Below are positions 43,594 to 51,829 of a DNA stretch of 64,000 nt, piece by piece. Source of the DNA: Sphingopyxis sp. PAMC25046 (GTDB lineage: Bacteria > Pseudomonadota > Alphaproteobacteria > Sphingomonadales > Sphingomonadaceae). The translations under genes were made by a program, and so were the position numbers. Where the stretch lies: positions 3,100,001 to 3,164,000 of the forward strand of contig NZ_CP039250.1 of assembly GCF_004795895.1 (NCBI RefSeq), in the 5' to 3' direction. The notes below the pieces were generated by a model. It saw nothing but the letters and a program-made list of their open reading frames with translations, did not search any database and had not been told where the DNA came from. Position 1 is the first letter of the stretch; the number at the start of each line of letters is the position of its first letter.

Positions 43594-46028
43594 CAGTCCG
43601 CATCCTCCTCGAGCCGCGCGATCGACAGGAATTCCTCGGGAGACACGCGGATCGCGGCGCCGGTCGGGCACGCCCGGACGCACGCGGGACCTCCCGATAT
43701 GCCCTTGCACATGTCACACTTCACCGCGATCTTCTTGGGCTTCTCGTCGCCCAATTGCTTCTTGGTCCATTTGGCCGACGGCTCGCCCGGCCCGGGGCCG
43801 AAACCGGTGAGCAGCCAGCGCAGCAGGCTCGGTTTCTCGGGTGGCGCCGCTTCCATGCGGATCACGCCATAGGGGCAGTTGCGCATGCAGTTCCCGCAGC
43901 CGATGCAGCCGGGCTCCATGAACACTTCGCCGTCGGGACCGCGGTGGATCACGTTCGGCGGACAGTCGGCCATGCAATGCGGATGCTCGCAGTGGCGGCA
44001 GCTCGTCGGCACGTGCAGATGCGCGAAGGTCTTGCCCGCCTCGCGGTCGAGCCGCGACAGGCCTTCGTGGCTGTCGGCACACGCTTTTTCGCAATTGTCG
44101 CAGCCGACGCACAGATTCTCGTCGATCAGCAGCGCGTCGGTTGCCTCGCCGAGCCCCTCCTTCATGATGAAGCTCGCGGTGTCCGAATAAAGATCGACTA
44201 CGCTCGAATAGGTCGCTTTCCGCGATTCGATGAAGCTGTTCATCGCCGCGCGCTCGGCCACCGCCGCCTCGGTCGCCTCGCGCACCTGCGGCCGCGCGGC
44301 GAGCATCTTGCGAAAGCTCTCGCCGGTCAGCTTGATCAGCTCGGCGCCGACGGCGGCCTTGACCGTGGCATTGCGCGGCGCTCCGCTCAGCACGCCCATT
44401 TCGCCGAAGAAGCTGCCCGCGGGCAGATAGCGGAGGAAGATCGGCTTGCCGCCGATGTCCTTCTCGACCACCATCGACCCCGACCGGATGACATAGACGT
44501 CGTCGCCCTGCTCGCCCTCGGTCAGCACCACCTTGCCCGCGGGCACACGCTCGACCTCGGCGGTGTCGACGACGGGACCGAGATCGTCAACCGTCAGCCC
44601 GCCCTTGAAGATCTGAAGCAATTGCCGTTCGAGCGAGATGCGGTTGATCGCGCGTTTCGCGCCCGGGACCGAGGCCATCAACTTCAAGGCCGCGGTGCGC
44701 GACACCTCGACGAAGATGCCGTCCGCACCCGCGCGGATCGTCGCGCCGCGCTTGCGGCCAGAGATCAGCCCGACCTCGCCGAATATCGACCCCTGTTCGA
44801 TCGGCACCGTCACGCCCGGACCGACCTCGACCTCGGCAAAGCCGTCGGCGATCGCAAACAGCGACGATCCGGGTTCGCCCTTCTCGAAGACGACATCGCC
44901 CTTGCGGTAGAAGGCGACCGTCGAATCGAGCATGAATTCGCGCATCTGCAGCGGCGACACGTCGTTGAAGATACTGACGCGCGTGCGCAGATAGTCGAGC
45001 CACTCGCTGACCGACTTCTTCTGCGGCAGGTCGGCAAGGATTGCCGCCAGATCCTTTTCGTCCGCCGGGGTCAGGTCATTATTGCCATTGATGAACTCGA
45101 CGACGTCATAGCCCTGGTTCATGCAATGCTTGATCAGCGGATAACCCGCGAGCGCGCCGATCACGAAGATCCCGGGCACCGTCGATTCAAAGGTCGGCGA
45201 CAGCTTGGGAAAGGCCTCCCGATCGGGCCCGGTGAACTCGATCCCCATCGACTCGACGAAGCCGCGCGGCGCGACCGACCCCAGCCGCGCAACGATCACG
45301 TCGCACGGGATCGTCTCGTCACCGTCGGGTGTCTCGAGCGTCAGGAAACCGGGCTCGACCTTCTTCGGCTGCGTCTCGGTGCGGATGCTCATCAGCCCGT
45401 TTTCGCCCGCCTCCATCATGTCGGCGACATTCTTCGCCTTGGCGCGCGCGAAATCCTTCGAGCGGTTGAGGATCGTGACAGTGTTTTCGAGTGCTTCCTC
45501 GGCAACGCCGAGCGCATTTTCGATCCCCGCATCGCCCGACCCGACGACGGTGATATGCTTGTCCTTGAAATCCTCGGGATCGTCGACCTGATAGATGATG
45601 TGCGGCAAGTCGGCGCCTTCGCAGCGCATCCGGTTCGGATTGCCCTGCGTGCCGATCGCGAGCACGATATTTTCTGCCCGATAGACGTCGCCCTTCGTCG
45701 TCTTGATCGCGAAGGCACCCTTCTCGCCGCTCACTTCGGCGACTTCGGCGTGATAGGCGACCTCGACCTTGTTGTTCGCGGCATCCTCGTCCCAATTGTC
45801 GAGGATATATTCGCGCGCACCTTCGGCGAAGCGGCAGTCGGATCGCAGGTCGAGCCGCTCGGGGGTCGCGAGCACGCGCTTGCCCTTCTGATATTTGAAG
45901 ATGGTGTCGGAGAGGTGATCGGTCTTTTCGAGCAGGATGTGGCTAAGCCCGAGCTGCCCCGCGCGCGACGCGGCGCTGAGGCCTGCGGGCCCCGAGCCGA
46001 TGATCGCGACCTTGACCGCCTCGCTCAT
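43593..46028 (-). CDS. FAD-dependent oxidoreductase with two cyclic-nucleotide-binding domains and Fe-S clusters
   Basis: An 811-residue fusion from ATG 46028. Residues 1-320: pyridine nucleotide-disulfide-type flavoprotein (VAIIGSGPAGLSAASRAGQL for FAD; ITVVGSGDAGIENALGVAEE for NAD(P)H). Then two cNMP-binding domains with canonical cassettes: FGEVGLISGRKRGATI and FFGEMGVLSGAPRNATV, each with the Glu and the Arg needed to hold the phosphate. The C-terminus binds several [4Fe-4S] clusters (CVGCDNCEKACADS, CRHCEHPHCMADCP, CIGCGNCMRNCP, CDMCKGISGGPACVRACP). I infer NAD(P)H-driven electron flow gated by cyclic nucleotide, passing to the cytochrome b-like and decaheme proteins encoded downstream (TGATG overlap). 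Confidence 0.88.
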   Translation of the reverse strand: MSEAVKVAIIGSGPAGLSAASRAGQLGLSHILLEKTDHLSDTIFKYQKGKRVLATPERLDLRSDCRFAEGAREYILDNWDEDAANNKVEVAYHAEVAEVSGEKGAFAIKTTKGDVYRAENIVLAIGTQGNPNRMRCEGADLPHIIYQVDDPEDFKDKHITVVGSGDAGIENALGVAEEALENTVTILNRSKDFARAKAKNVADMMEAGENGLMSIRTETQPKKVEPGFLTLETPDGDETIPCDVIVARLGSVAPRGFVESMGIEFTGPDREAFPKLSPTFESTVPGIFVIGALAGYPLIKHCMNQGYDVVEFINGNNDLTPADEKDLAAILADLPQKKSVSEWLDYLRTRVSIFNDVSPLQMREFMLDSTVAFYRKGDVVFEKGEPGSSLFAIADGFAEVEVGPGVTVPIEQGSIFGEVGLISGRKRGATIRAGADGIFVEVSRTAALKLMASVPGAKRAINRISLERQLLQIFKGGLTVDDLGPVVDTAEVERVPAGKVVLTEGEQGDDVYVIRSGSMVVEKDIGGKPIFLRYLPAGSFFGEMGVLSGAPRNATVKAAVGAELIKLTGESFRKMLAARPQVREATEAAVAERAAMNSFIESRKATYSSVVDLYSDTASFIMKEGLGEATDALLIDENLCVGCDNCEKACADSHEGLSRLDREAGKTFAHLHVPTSCRHCEHPHCMADCPPNVIHRGPDGEVFMEPGCIGCGNCMRNCPYGVIRMEAAPPEKPSLLRWLLTGFGPGPGEPSAKWTKKQLGDEKPKKIAVKCDMCKGISGGPACVRACPTGAAIRVSPEEFLSIARLEEDAD

Positions 46029-46106
46029 GCGGAAACATCCCCTCGCCAAGGGAGAATGATCAAGATACCGGTGAACGCATACACGGGCATCCCATTCCCC
46101 CCAATC

Positions 46107-46121
46107 GCTTAACCCCTAAGC
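46107..46121. promoter_or_regulatory. Inverted repeat GCTTA-ACCCC-TAAGC before the redox operon
   Basis: A perfect 5+5+5 palindrome about 79 bases upstream of the first redox gene on the minus strand. It is the best operator candidate in this 231-base gap. No complete FNR box is visible; only ATCAA half-sites occur. Confidence 0.35.
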
Positions 46122-46167
46122 GACGCTAACCACGGATGCGACCCGGACTTATCGTCCTCGCGACGAG

Positions 46168-46196
46168 CTATGCGCTTGAAAGCGGGAAAAGGTCAA
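46168..46196 (-). promoter_or_regulatory. Possible promoter of the redox operon
   Basis: On the minus strand TTGACC (46191-46196) is 17 bases from GCATAG (46168-46173), close to the housekeeping sigma spacing but with a weak -10. It lies about 140 bases before the ATG at 46028. Nothing else in the gap looks like a promoter. Confidence 0.3.
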
Positions 46197-46259
46197 CCGC
46201 CCGGCCGCCAGAATCGGCAGTTGCGAGCCATTATCAACTATCTCGACAAGGAGAGTGGC

Positions 46260-47033
46260 TCAGGCGAGTTCGAACATCGCCGCGATGCGGTCGGACTGCG
46301 TTTCCTCGACGCGCGACCAGCCGTCGGGGCCGAGCTTTTCGAGCGGGCGGAAGCGCGCCTTATACGCCATGCGCGCCGACCCTTCTATCCAGTAGCCGAG
46401 ATAGACATAAGGCAGCGCGGCGCGCGCCGCGCGCTGGACATGGTCGGCGATGATATAGGTGCCGAGCCCCTCGCGCATCGGATGGTGCGCGTCGAAAAAG
46501 CTGTAGATCATCGAAAGGCCGTCGCCCTGCCGGTCGGTCAAACAGCAGCCGACGAGGCGCCCCTTGCTGCCGTCGGTCGTCGGCTCGCGATATTCGATCA
46601 TATAGCTATCGACGGGGGTCTGCTCGACCATGTCGGCGAAATCCTGCTCGTCCATGTCGGCCATGCCGCCGTCGGGATGGCGCGAGGCGAGATAGGAGCG
46701 GAGCAGCGCATATTGTTCTTCGGTCGCCCACGGCTTGCACGCCGTGGCGACCAGGTCGCCGTTGCGGCGCAGGTTGCGCTTCTGCGAGCTGCTCGGTGTG
46801 AATTCGCTCGCGCAGACGCGCACCGAGACGCATGCCGAACAATCGGCGCAGCTCGGGCGATAGGCGACCGACTGGCTGCGGCGGAACCCGATACGGCCGA
46901 GCGCGTCGTTCAGCTCGTTCGCGTTATTACCGCTGAGTTCGGTGAACACCTTGCGCTCGGTCTTGCCCGCCAGATAGGGACAAGGCGCCGGGCTGGTGAC
47001 AAAAAAGCGCGGAAAACGGAACGGTGCGGACAC
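46260..47033 (-). CDS. bpt: Aspartate/glutamate leucyltransferase (Bpt, arginyltransferase family)
   Basis: A 257-residue aminoacyl-tRNA-protein transferase. Start GTG 47033 ([20 protein letters not shown]) with GGAGG 10 bases before it gives the family length; the longer frame adds an unlike N-terminus. Conserved blocks: [30 protein letters not shown]-type Cys cluster ([20 protein letters not shown]) and [20 protein letters not shown]. It adds Leu to N-terminal Asp or Glu, feeding proteins to ClpAP through the N-degron pathway. Single gene; a spaced inverted repeat lies upstream. Confidence 0.93.
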   Translation of the reverse strand: MSAPFRFPRFFVTSPAPCPYLAGKTERKVFTELSGNNANELNDALGRIGFRRSQSVAYRPSCADCSACVSVRVCASEFTPSSSQKRNLRRNGDLVATACKPWATEEQYALLRSYLASRHPDGGMADMDEQDFADMVEQTPVDSYMIEYREPTTDGSKGRLVGCCLTDRQGDGLSMIYSFFDAHHPMREGLGTYIIADHVQRAARAALPYVYLGYWIEGSARMAYKARFRPLEKLGPDGWSRVEETQSDRIAAMFELA

Positions 47034-47092
47034 GCGAAATGGACCTCCGAAATGGCGATGCGGAGCCCCCCAACGCGGGTCCGACGCGCTAC

Positions 47093-47128
47093 TTGCACCA
47101 ACTATGCCGCGCGGCGTCAATGGTGCAA
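47093..47128. promoter_or_regulatory. Spaced inverted repeat TTGCACCA-N20-TGGTGCAA
   Basis: Two perfect 8-base arms are separated by 20 bases, 60 bases upstream of bpt. Each arm looks like an NtrC half-site (TGCACCA/TGGTGCA), but NtrC needs a 3-base spacing. Either another regulator or chance explains it. Confidence 0.3.
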
Positions 47129-47232
47129 AGTCCATTTACCATTTTTAAACGTCCCGTTCTGAATCACGCCGAAAATTTTGTGAATCGGCCGGTAACTTTT
47201 GTGCCGATTTGAATCGACTATGGCTGAACGAT

Positions 47233-47363
47233 CCTCCCTGTGGCGAAGCCATGGGGAGGTGGCAGCCCGAAGGGCTGACGGAGGGGCTTATGGCGCGACG
47301 TCGCGCCCCCTCACCATTCGCTTCGCGAACGGTCCCCCTCCCCACCGCATCGCGGCAGGGAGG
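47233..47363. repeat. Hairpin-rich intergenic repeat downstream of pyk
   Basis: A mosaic of short hairpins: CCTCCCTGTGGC-GAA-GCCATGGGGAGG (12 bp, two wobbles), CAGCCC-GAA-GGGCTG, a TTCGC...GCGAA stem, ending with GGGAGG that can pair with the opening CCTCCC. Repeats built like this are common between sphingomonad genes, as I know them; copy number must be counted in the genome. It sits 10 bases past the pyk stop and may end or protect that transcript. Nothing else is seen in 47129-47232 apart from AT-rich stretches and a short repeat AATCGGC...GCCGATT. Confidence 0.65.
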
Positions 47364-47372
47364 AACTATTTG

Positions 47373-48827
47373 TCAGCTATACCCGCGAAGCTCGTCGCCG
47401 GTCAGCGTCGCGACGTGGAGCACGTTGGTCGACCCCGGCGTGCCGAACGGAACGCCCGCCATCATCACGAGCTTCGCGCCCGCCTTGCAGATGCCGTGGC
47501 GCAGCGCCATGCGCTTGCCCTTGGCAATCATCTCCTCAAAGCTGCCGATGTCCTTCGTCGGCACCGCATGCGCGCCCCACAGCAGACCCATGCGCCGCGC
47601 CGCCTCGCGCTTCGGCGTCAGCACGAGCAGCGGCGCGCCCGGCCGCTCGCGCGCGACGCGGCGCGCGGTCGATCCCGACGCGGTGAAGCAGATGATCGCA
47701 TCGGCGGCGATCGTCGTGATGATGCTGCCCGCCGCTTCGGCGAGCGCGTCAGCGGTCGTCGCATCGGGCACCGTCTCGGTGAAATGCAGGCGGCGAAAAT
47801 AATCGGGATCGCTTTCGACCGAGCGCGCGATCGAATCCATCATGGTGACGGCTTCCACCGGCCAGGCGCCCGCTGCGGTCTCGGCCGACAGCATGATCGC
47901 GTCGGCCCCGTCGTACACCGCCGTGGCAACATCGCTCACTTCCGCGCGCGTCGGCGACGGCGAAACGATCATCGATTCGAGCATCTGCGTCGCGACGACC
48001 ACCGGTTTGCCCATGCGCCGCGCGGTGGCGACGATCCGCTTTTGCAGCGGCGGCACCGCCTCGGGCGGCAACTCGACGCCCAGATCGCCGCGCGCGACCA
48101 TCGCTGCGTCGGCGAGCTCGAGAATCTCCTCGATCCGCTGCACGCCCGACGGTTTTTCGAACTTGACGAGCAACGCTGCCTTGCCGCCGATCAGCCGCCG
48201 CGCCTCGGCGACATCCTCGGGCCGCTGGACGAACGACAGCGCGATCCAGTCGACATGCTGTTCGAGCGCGAAGGCCAGGTCCTTGCGGTCTTTTTCGGTC
48301 AGCGCCGCGAGCGGGACGACGACGTCGGGAACATTGACCCCCTTGCGGTCCGAAATCTTGCCGCCGACCTCGACGATCGTTTCGATCCGGCCCGGCGCCA
48401 CGCTCTTCACGCGGAGCACCAGCTTGCCATCGTCGATCAGCAGGCGCGTATCGGGTTCGGCCGCCGCGAACAATTCGGGATGCGGCAAGTGGACGCGCGT
48501 CGCGTCGCCCGGCGTCTTGTCGGCGTCGAGCACGAAGGCCTTGCCCTTCACCAGTTCGGCGGGGCCGTCCTTGAACGTGCCGACGCGCAGCTTCGGCCCC
48601 TGCAGATCGACGAGGATCGTCGTCGGGCGGCCGGTCTCCTTTTCGAGCGCACGGATCGCGGCGATAACTTTGGCGTGGCCGGCATGATCGCCGTGGCTCA
48701 TATTGACGCGAAAGGCGTCCGCCCCCGCGCGGTGCAGTTCGGCGATCATCTCGGCATTGGCGCTCGCGGGACCGAGGGTCGCCAGGATGCGAACCTTGCG
48801 CTGGCGGGGGGTAAAGCTCTGAACCAC
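47373..48827 (-). CDS. pyk: Pyruvate kinase
   Basis: A 484-residue pyruvate kinase. It makes pyruvate and ATP from phosphoenolpyruvate at the end of glycolysis. MVQSFTPRQRKVRILATLGP begins with the family ATLGPAS, the catalytic Lys/Glu lie in ALLVKFEKPSGVQRIEEILE, and MVARGDLGVELPPEAVPPLQ and ATQMLESMIVSPSPTRAEVS are present. The start codon is GTG at 48827; there is no ATG in frame upstream and GGAG lies 5 bases before it. It is divergent from the DUF1244 gene; 95 bases separate them. A hairpin repeat follows its stop. Confidence 0.96.
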   Translation of the reverse strand: MVQSFTPRQRKVRILATLGPASANAEMIAELHRAGADAFRVNMSHGDHAGHAKVIAAIRALEKETGRPTTILVDLQGPKLRVGTFKDGPAELVKGKAFVLDADKTPGDATRVHLPHPELFAAAEPDTRLLIDDGKLVLRVKSVAPGRIETIVEVGGKISDRKGVNVPDVVVPLAALTEKDRKDLAFALEQHVDWIALSFVQRPEDVAEARRLIGGKAALLVKFEKPSGVQRIEEILELADAAMVARGDLGVELPPEAVPPLQKRIVATARRMGKPVVVATQMLESMIVSPSPTRAEVSDVATAVYDGADAIMLSAETAAGAWPVEAVTMMDSIARSVESDPDYFRRLHFTETVPDATTADALAEAAGSIITTIAADAIICFTASGSTARRVARERPGAPLLVLTPKREAARRMGLLWGAHAVPTKDIGSFEEMIAKGKRMALRHGICKAGAKLVMMAGVPFGTPGSTNVLHVATLTGDELRGYS

Positions 48828-48922
48828 AAATGCTCCGATGATTATAGGGCGCTAGGGCAATGCCGCCTTGATGCTGTCTAGGCAACAACCGTATAGCTAT
48901 TCAATCATTCAACGGAGGAACC

Positions 48923-49243
48923 ATGTCCTGTAGCGACGATCAGACGACCGGCGGCGATGCGCTCGACGAGCTTGACGACGCGGTTGCAGCGGCCGCATTC
49001 CGCCGCCTCGTCCGCCTGCTCCAGCATCGCAGCGATGCCGCCAACATCGACCTGATGGGGCTCGCGGGCTTTTGCCGCAACTGCCTCGGCGACTGGATCG
49101 CGGAGGCGGGGAATATGGACAAGGAAGCGGGCCGCGCGATCGTCCACGGCATGCCGACTGCCGAGTGGAAAGCACGCCATCATACCGCCGCCACGCCCGA
49201 ACAGCTCGCGCGGATGGAAGAAAGCATGGCGAAGAATCCCTGA
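48923..49243 (+). CDS. DUF1244 family protein
   Basis: A 106-residue protein from ATG 48923 with GGAGG before it. Blocks of the family are visible: AFRRLVRLLQHRSDAANIDL, MGLAGFCRNCLGDWIAEAG (two Cys) and GMPTAEWKARHHTAATPEQL. The family is widespread in alphaproteobacteria and some gamma relatives, helical, function unknown. It is followed by GapR, YbjQ and GNAT genes in the same direction with gaps of 63, 28 and 7 bases. Confidence 0.9.
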   Translation: MSCSDDQTTGGDALDELDDAVAAAAFRRLVRLLQHRSDAANIDLMGLAGFCRNCLGDWIAEAGNMDKEAGRAIVHGMPTAEWKARHHTAATPEQLARMEESMAKNP

Positions 49244-49306
49244 CCTCGCTAGGGACGCGCCGAGGCGATTCTCGCCTCCAATCCATCCAATCCAGCGGAG
49301 TATAAA

Positions 49307-49549
49307 ATGAGCGAAGCCACCGTGTCCGACGAACAACTGCGCCTTTTCATCGAGCGCATCGAGCGTCTGGAAGAAGAGAAAAAGGGCATCGCCGACGACA
49401 TCCGCGACACCTATAACGAAGCGAAATCGCAGGGTTATGATCCGAAGATCATGCGCCAGATCGTGCGTCTGCGCAAATTGCCGGTGCACGACCGCAAGGA
49501 AATGGAAGCGATTCTCGACGTCTACAAATCGGCGCTCGGAATCGACTGA
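49307..49549 (+). CDS. gapR: GapR family nucleoid-associated protein (DUF2312)
   Basis: An 80-residue DUF2312 protein: [20 protein letters not shown] then [20 protein letters not shown] and [16 protein letters not shown]. In Caulobacter GapR is a coiled-coil protein that clamps overtwisted DNA and helps topoisomerases ahead of the replication fork. The coiled coil, the central GYDPK turn and the basic [13 protein letters not shown] region are all present. It is shorter at the N-terminus than the Caulobacter protein. Start ATG 49307 has AGCGGAG before it. Confidence 0.93.
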   Translation: MSEATVSDEQLRLFIERIERLEEEKKGIADDIRDTYNEAKSQGYDPKIMRQIVRLRKLPVHDRKEMEAILDVYKSALGID

Positions 49550-49577
49550 CGCCGACGCAACCAACAGGAGAGTGACG

Positions 49578-49898
49578 ATGTTCAGCACCACCACGAACAA
49601 TGTCGAGGGCCGCCCGGTCAGCGAATATCTGGGCATCGTCACCGGCGAGGTGATCGTCGGCGCCAACCTGTTCCGCGACCTGTTCGCGTCGATCACCGAC
49701 ATCGTCGGCGGCCGCTCGGGAAAATATGAGGATGTCCTCGCCCGCGCGCGCAAGGAAGCAATTGCCGAGATGGAAGCCGAAGCCGCGCGCCTCGGCGGCA
49801 ATGCAGTGATCGGCGTCGATCTCGATTACGAGGTGCTCGGCCAGAATGGCTCGATGCTGATGGTCAGCGCGTCGGGAACGGCGGTGACGCTGGGGTGA
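49578..49898 (+). CDS. YbjQ/UPF0145 family protein
   Basis: A 106-residue protein of the UPF0145 (YbjQ) family from ATG 49578 with AGGAGAG before it: [20 protein letters not shown], then [20 protein letters not shown] and [15 protein letters not shown]. Structures of the family form oligomers (a heavy-metal-binding-like fold), but no reaction is assigned. It is part of the small-gene run 48923-50397, so co-expression with GapR is likely. Confidence 0.9.
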   Translation: MFSTTTNNVEGRPVSEYLGIVTGEVIVGANLFRDLFASITDIVGGRSGKYEDVLARARKEAIAEMEAEAARLGGNAVIGVDLDYEVLGQNGSMLMVSASGTAVTLG

Positions 49899-49905
49899 GC
49901 CTGGG

Positions 49906-50397
49906 GTGAGTGCTCACGTCCGTCCAGCTGCGTTGGCCGACGCCGCGCGCTGTGCCGAGATTTATGCGCCCTATGTCATCGACAATTGGGTCAGTTTCGA
50001 ATGCGATCCGCCCGGAGCGATTGAAATGGCGCGCCGGATAGAAGATTACGGGGCAAGCCATGGCTGGCTGGTTGCGGAGGTCGAAGGCCAAATTGCAGGC
50101 TATGCCTACGGATCGCCGCACCGCACGCGAGAAGCCTATGCGACCTCGGCCGATGTCGCGATTTACCTCGATGCGGCTTTCGCCCGCACGGGAATTGGAC
50201 GGCAACTTTACGAGGCGCTGTTTCCAATTCTCAAGGATCGCAATGTCCATGCAGTCTTTGCCGGAATTGCCCTGCCGAATGACGCCAGCATCGGCTTGCA
50301 TGAAGCAATGGGCTTCACCCCGATCGGAATCTACCGCGAGGTCGGTTGGAAAATGGGTAGCTGGCGCGATGTCGGGTGGTGGCAGCGGTTGCTTTGA
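49906..50397 (+). CDS. GNAT N-acetyltransferase, phosphinothricin-acetyltransferase-like
   Basis: A 163-residue acetyltransferase. It starts with GTG at 49906 (MSAHVRPAALADAARCAEIY), 7 bases past the previous stop; no upstream ATG is better. Acetyl-CoA motif: DVAIYLDAAFARTGIGRQLY; C-terminal IGLHEAMGFTPIGIYREVGW fits the Bar/Pat and MddA subgroup, which acetylates phosphinothricin-like or methionine sulfone/sulfoximine compounds. The substrate here is an inference from the subgroup. Confidence 0.85.
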   Translation: MSAHVRPAALADAARCAEIYAPYVIDNWVSFECDPPGAIEMARRIEDYGASHGWLVAEVEGQIAGYAYGSPHRTREAYATSADVAIYLDAAFARTGIGRQLYEALFPILKDRNVHAVFAGIALPNDASIGLHEAMGFTPIGIYREVGWKMGSWRDVGWWQRLL

Positions 50398-50454
50398 CGT
50401 TCGGTCCTGATGTAAGCGCGCCTCCAGTTCCTCCCAGACCCAAAGAAGAGAGCC

Positions 50455-51201
50455 ATGGCCGGCCATAGTAAATTCAAGAACATCATGCACCGCAAGGGTG
50501 CGCAGGACAAAAAGCGCAGCAGCCTCTTTTCGAAGCTCAGCCGCGAAATCACCGTCGCGGCGAAGATGGGCCTGCCCGATCCCGACGCGAACGCGCGCCT
50601 GCGCGCGGCTGTCAACGCCGCCAAGGCGCAGTCGATGCCGAAGGACAATATCCAGCGCGCGATCGACAAGGCTGCGGGCAACGACGGCGATAATTACGAG
50701 GAAATCCGCTACGAGGGCTATGGCCCCGGCGGCGTCTCGCTGATCGTCGAGGCGCTGACCGACAATCGCAACCGCACCGCGACCAACGTCCGCACTGCGT
50801 TCAGCAAGAATGGCGGCAATCTCGGTACCTCGGGCAGCGTCAGCCACGGGTTCGACCGGCTCGGCCTGATCAACTACGGCACCGGCGCCGGCGACGCCGA
50901 CACGGTGTTCGAAGCCGCGCTCGACGCGGGCGCCGACGATGTCGAATCGTCGGAGGACGGCCACGACATCTGGACCAGCGTCGACAGCCTGCACGAAGTC
51001 GCAAAGGCGCTCGAGGGCAAGCTCGGCGAAGCCGAAGGCGTCAAGCTCGCGTGGCGCCCGACGCTAAAGAGCGAAGTGGCCGACGAGAGCGTCGCGCAGA
51101 CGCTGTTCAAGCTGATCGACACGCTCGACGACGACGACGACGTCCAGACCGTATGGGGCAATTACGAAATCCCCGACGCGGTGATGGAGAAACTGGGTTG
51201 A
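50455..51201 (+). CDS. yebC: YebC/PmpR family transcriptional regulator
   Basis: A 248-residue YebC protein: [20 protein letters not shown], the hallmark start, then [40 protein letters not shown] and the C-terminal [13 protein letters not shown]. Long called a DNA-binding regulator, the family has also been linked to ribosome function at polyproline stalls. It is often next to ruvC, as here: ruvC starts 157 bases on, after a repeat. Confidence 0.95.
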   Translation: MAGHSKFKNIMHRKGAQDKKRSSLFSKLSREITVAAKMGLPDPDANARLRAAVNAAKAQSMPKDNIQRAIDKAAGNDGDNYEEIRYEGYGPGGVSLIVEALTDNRNRTATNVRTAFSKNGGNLGTSGSVSHGFDRLGLINYGTGAGDADTVFEAALDAGADDVESSEDGHDIWTSVDSLHEVAKALEGKLGEAEGVKLAWRPTLKSEVADESVAQTLFKLIDTLDDDDDVQTVWGNYEIPDAVMEKLG

Positions 51202-51207
51202 TGAAAT

Positions 51208-51351
51208 CCTCTCCCCTCGGGGGAGAGGATAGGAAGGCTTGCCGGCTTGTCTGGCTTGGTGAGAGAATGTGGCGTGGCTCTTCCCTCACCCAGCTGCGAC
51301 TAGCGGGCAAAGCCCACAAGTCTGCGCATCCCTCTCCCCCAAGGGGAGAGG
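51208..51351. repeat. Hairpin-flanked intergenic repeat between yebC and ruvC
   Basis: The left end CCTCTCCCC-TC-GGGGGAGAGG (51208-51228) and the right end CCTCTCCCCC-AA-GGGGAGAGG (51331-51351) are near copies of one hairpin. The 100 bases between carry no gene. The right hairpin holds GGGGAGAGG, the ribosome binding site of ruvC 7 bases later, so its folding could lower ruvC translation. Confidence 0.6.
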
Positions 51352-51358
51352 AAATATC

Positions 51359-51829
51359 ATGATCATCCTCGGCCTCGACCCGTCGCTCAGTTGTACCGGC
51401 TGGGGCGTCATCCGCATCGAGGGCAGCCGGATCAGCCATATCGCCAACGGACAGGTAAAGACCGACGCCAAGGCGCCCCTGCCCGACCGGCTCGCGCACC
51501 TCGACACCGCGCTCGCGGCAGTGATCGCCGATTATGGACCCGGGTGCGCCGCGGTCGAGGAAGTCTTCGTCAACGACAATCCGCAATCGACGCTGAAGCT
51601 CGCCCACGCACGCGGCGTCGTGCTGCTCGGCTGCGCGCGCGGCGGGCTGACCGTCGCCGAATATGCGCCGCGCCTCGTCAAGAAGGCGATCGTCGGAACC
51701 GGCGGAGCGGCAAAGGAGCAAGTACAGGCAATGCTGCGCGTCCTGCTCCCCGGCGCGAAAGTCGCAGGGACCGATGCTGCTGATGCGCTCGCCGTCGCAA
51801 TCTGCCACGCGAACCACCGCGGGCGCTAG
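51359..51829 (+). CDS. ruvC: Crossover junction endodeoxyribonuclease RuvC
   Basis: A 156-residue Holliday junction resolvase from ATG 51359; the longer frame starts inside the repeat. Catalytic acidic residues: Asp in [14 protein letters not shown], Glu in [11 protein letters not shown], and the pair in [19 protein letters not shown]. It cuts junctions branch-migrated by RuvAB. The gene has no LexA box of its own that I can see. Its stop overlaps the convergent DUF305 gene by 4 bases, which separates ruvC from ruvA. Confidence 0.95.
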   Translation: MIILGLDPSLSCTGWGVIRIEGSRISHIANGQVKTDAKAPLPDRLAHLDTALAAVIADYGPGCAAVEEVFVNDNPQSTLKLAHARGVVLLGCARGGLTVAEYAPRLVKKAIVGTGGAAKEQVQAMLRVLLPGAKVAGTDAADALAVAICHANHRGR

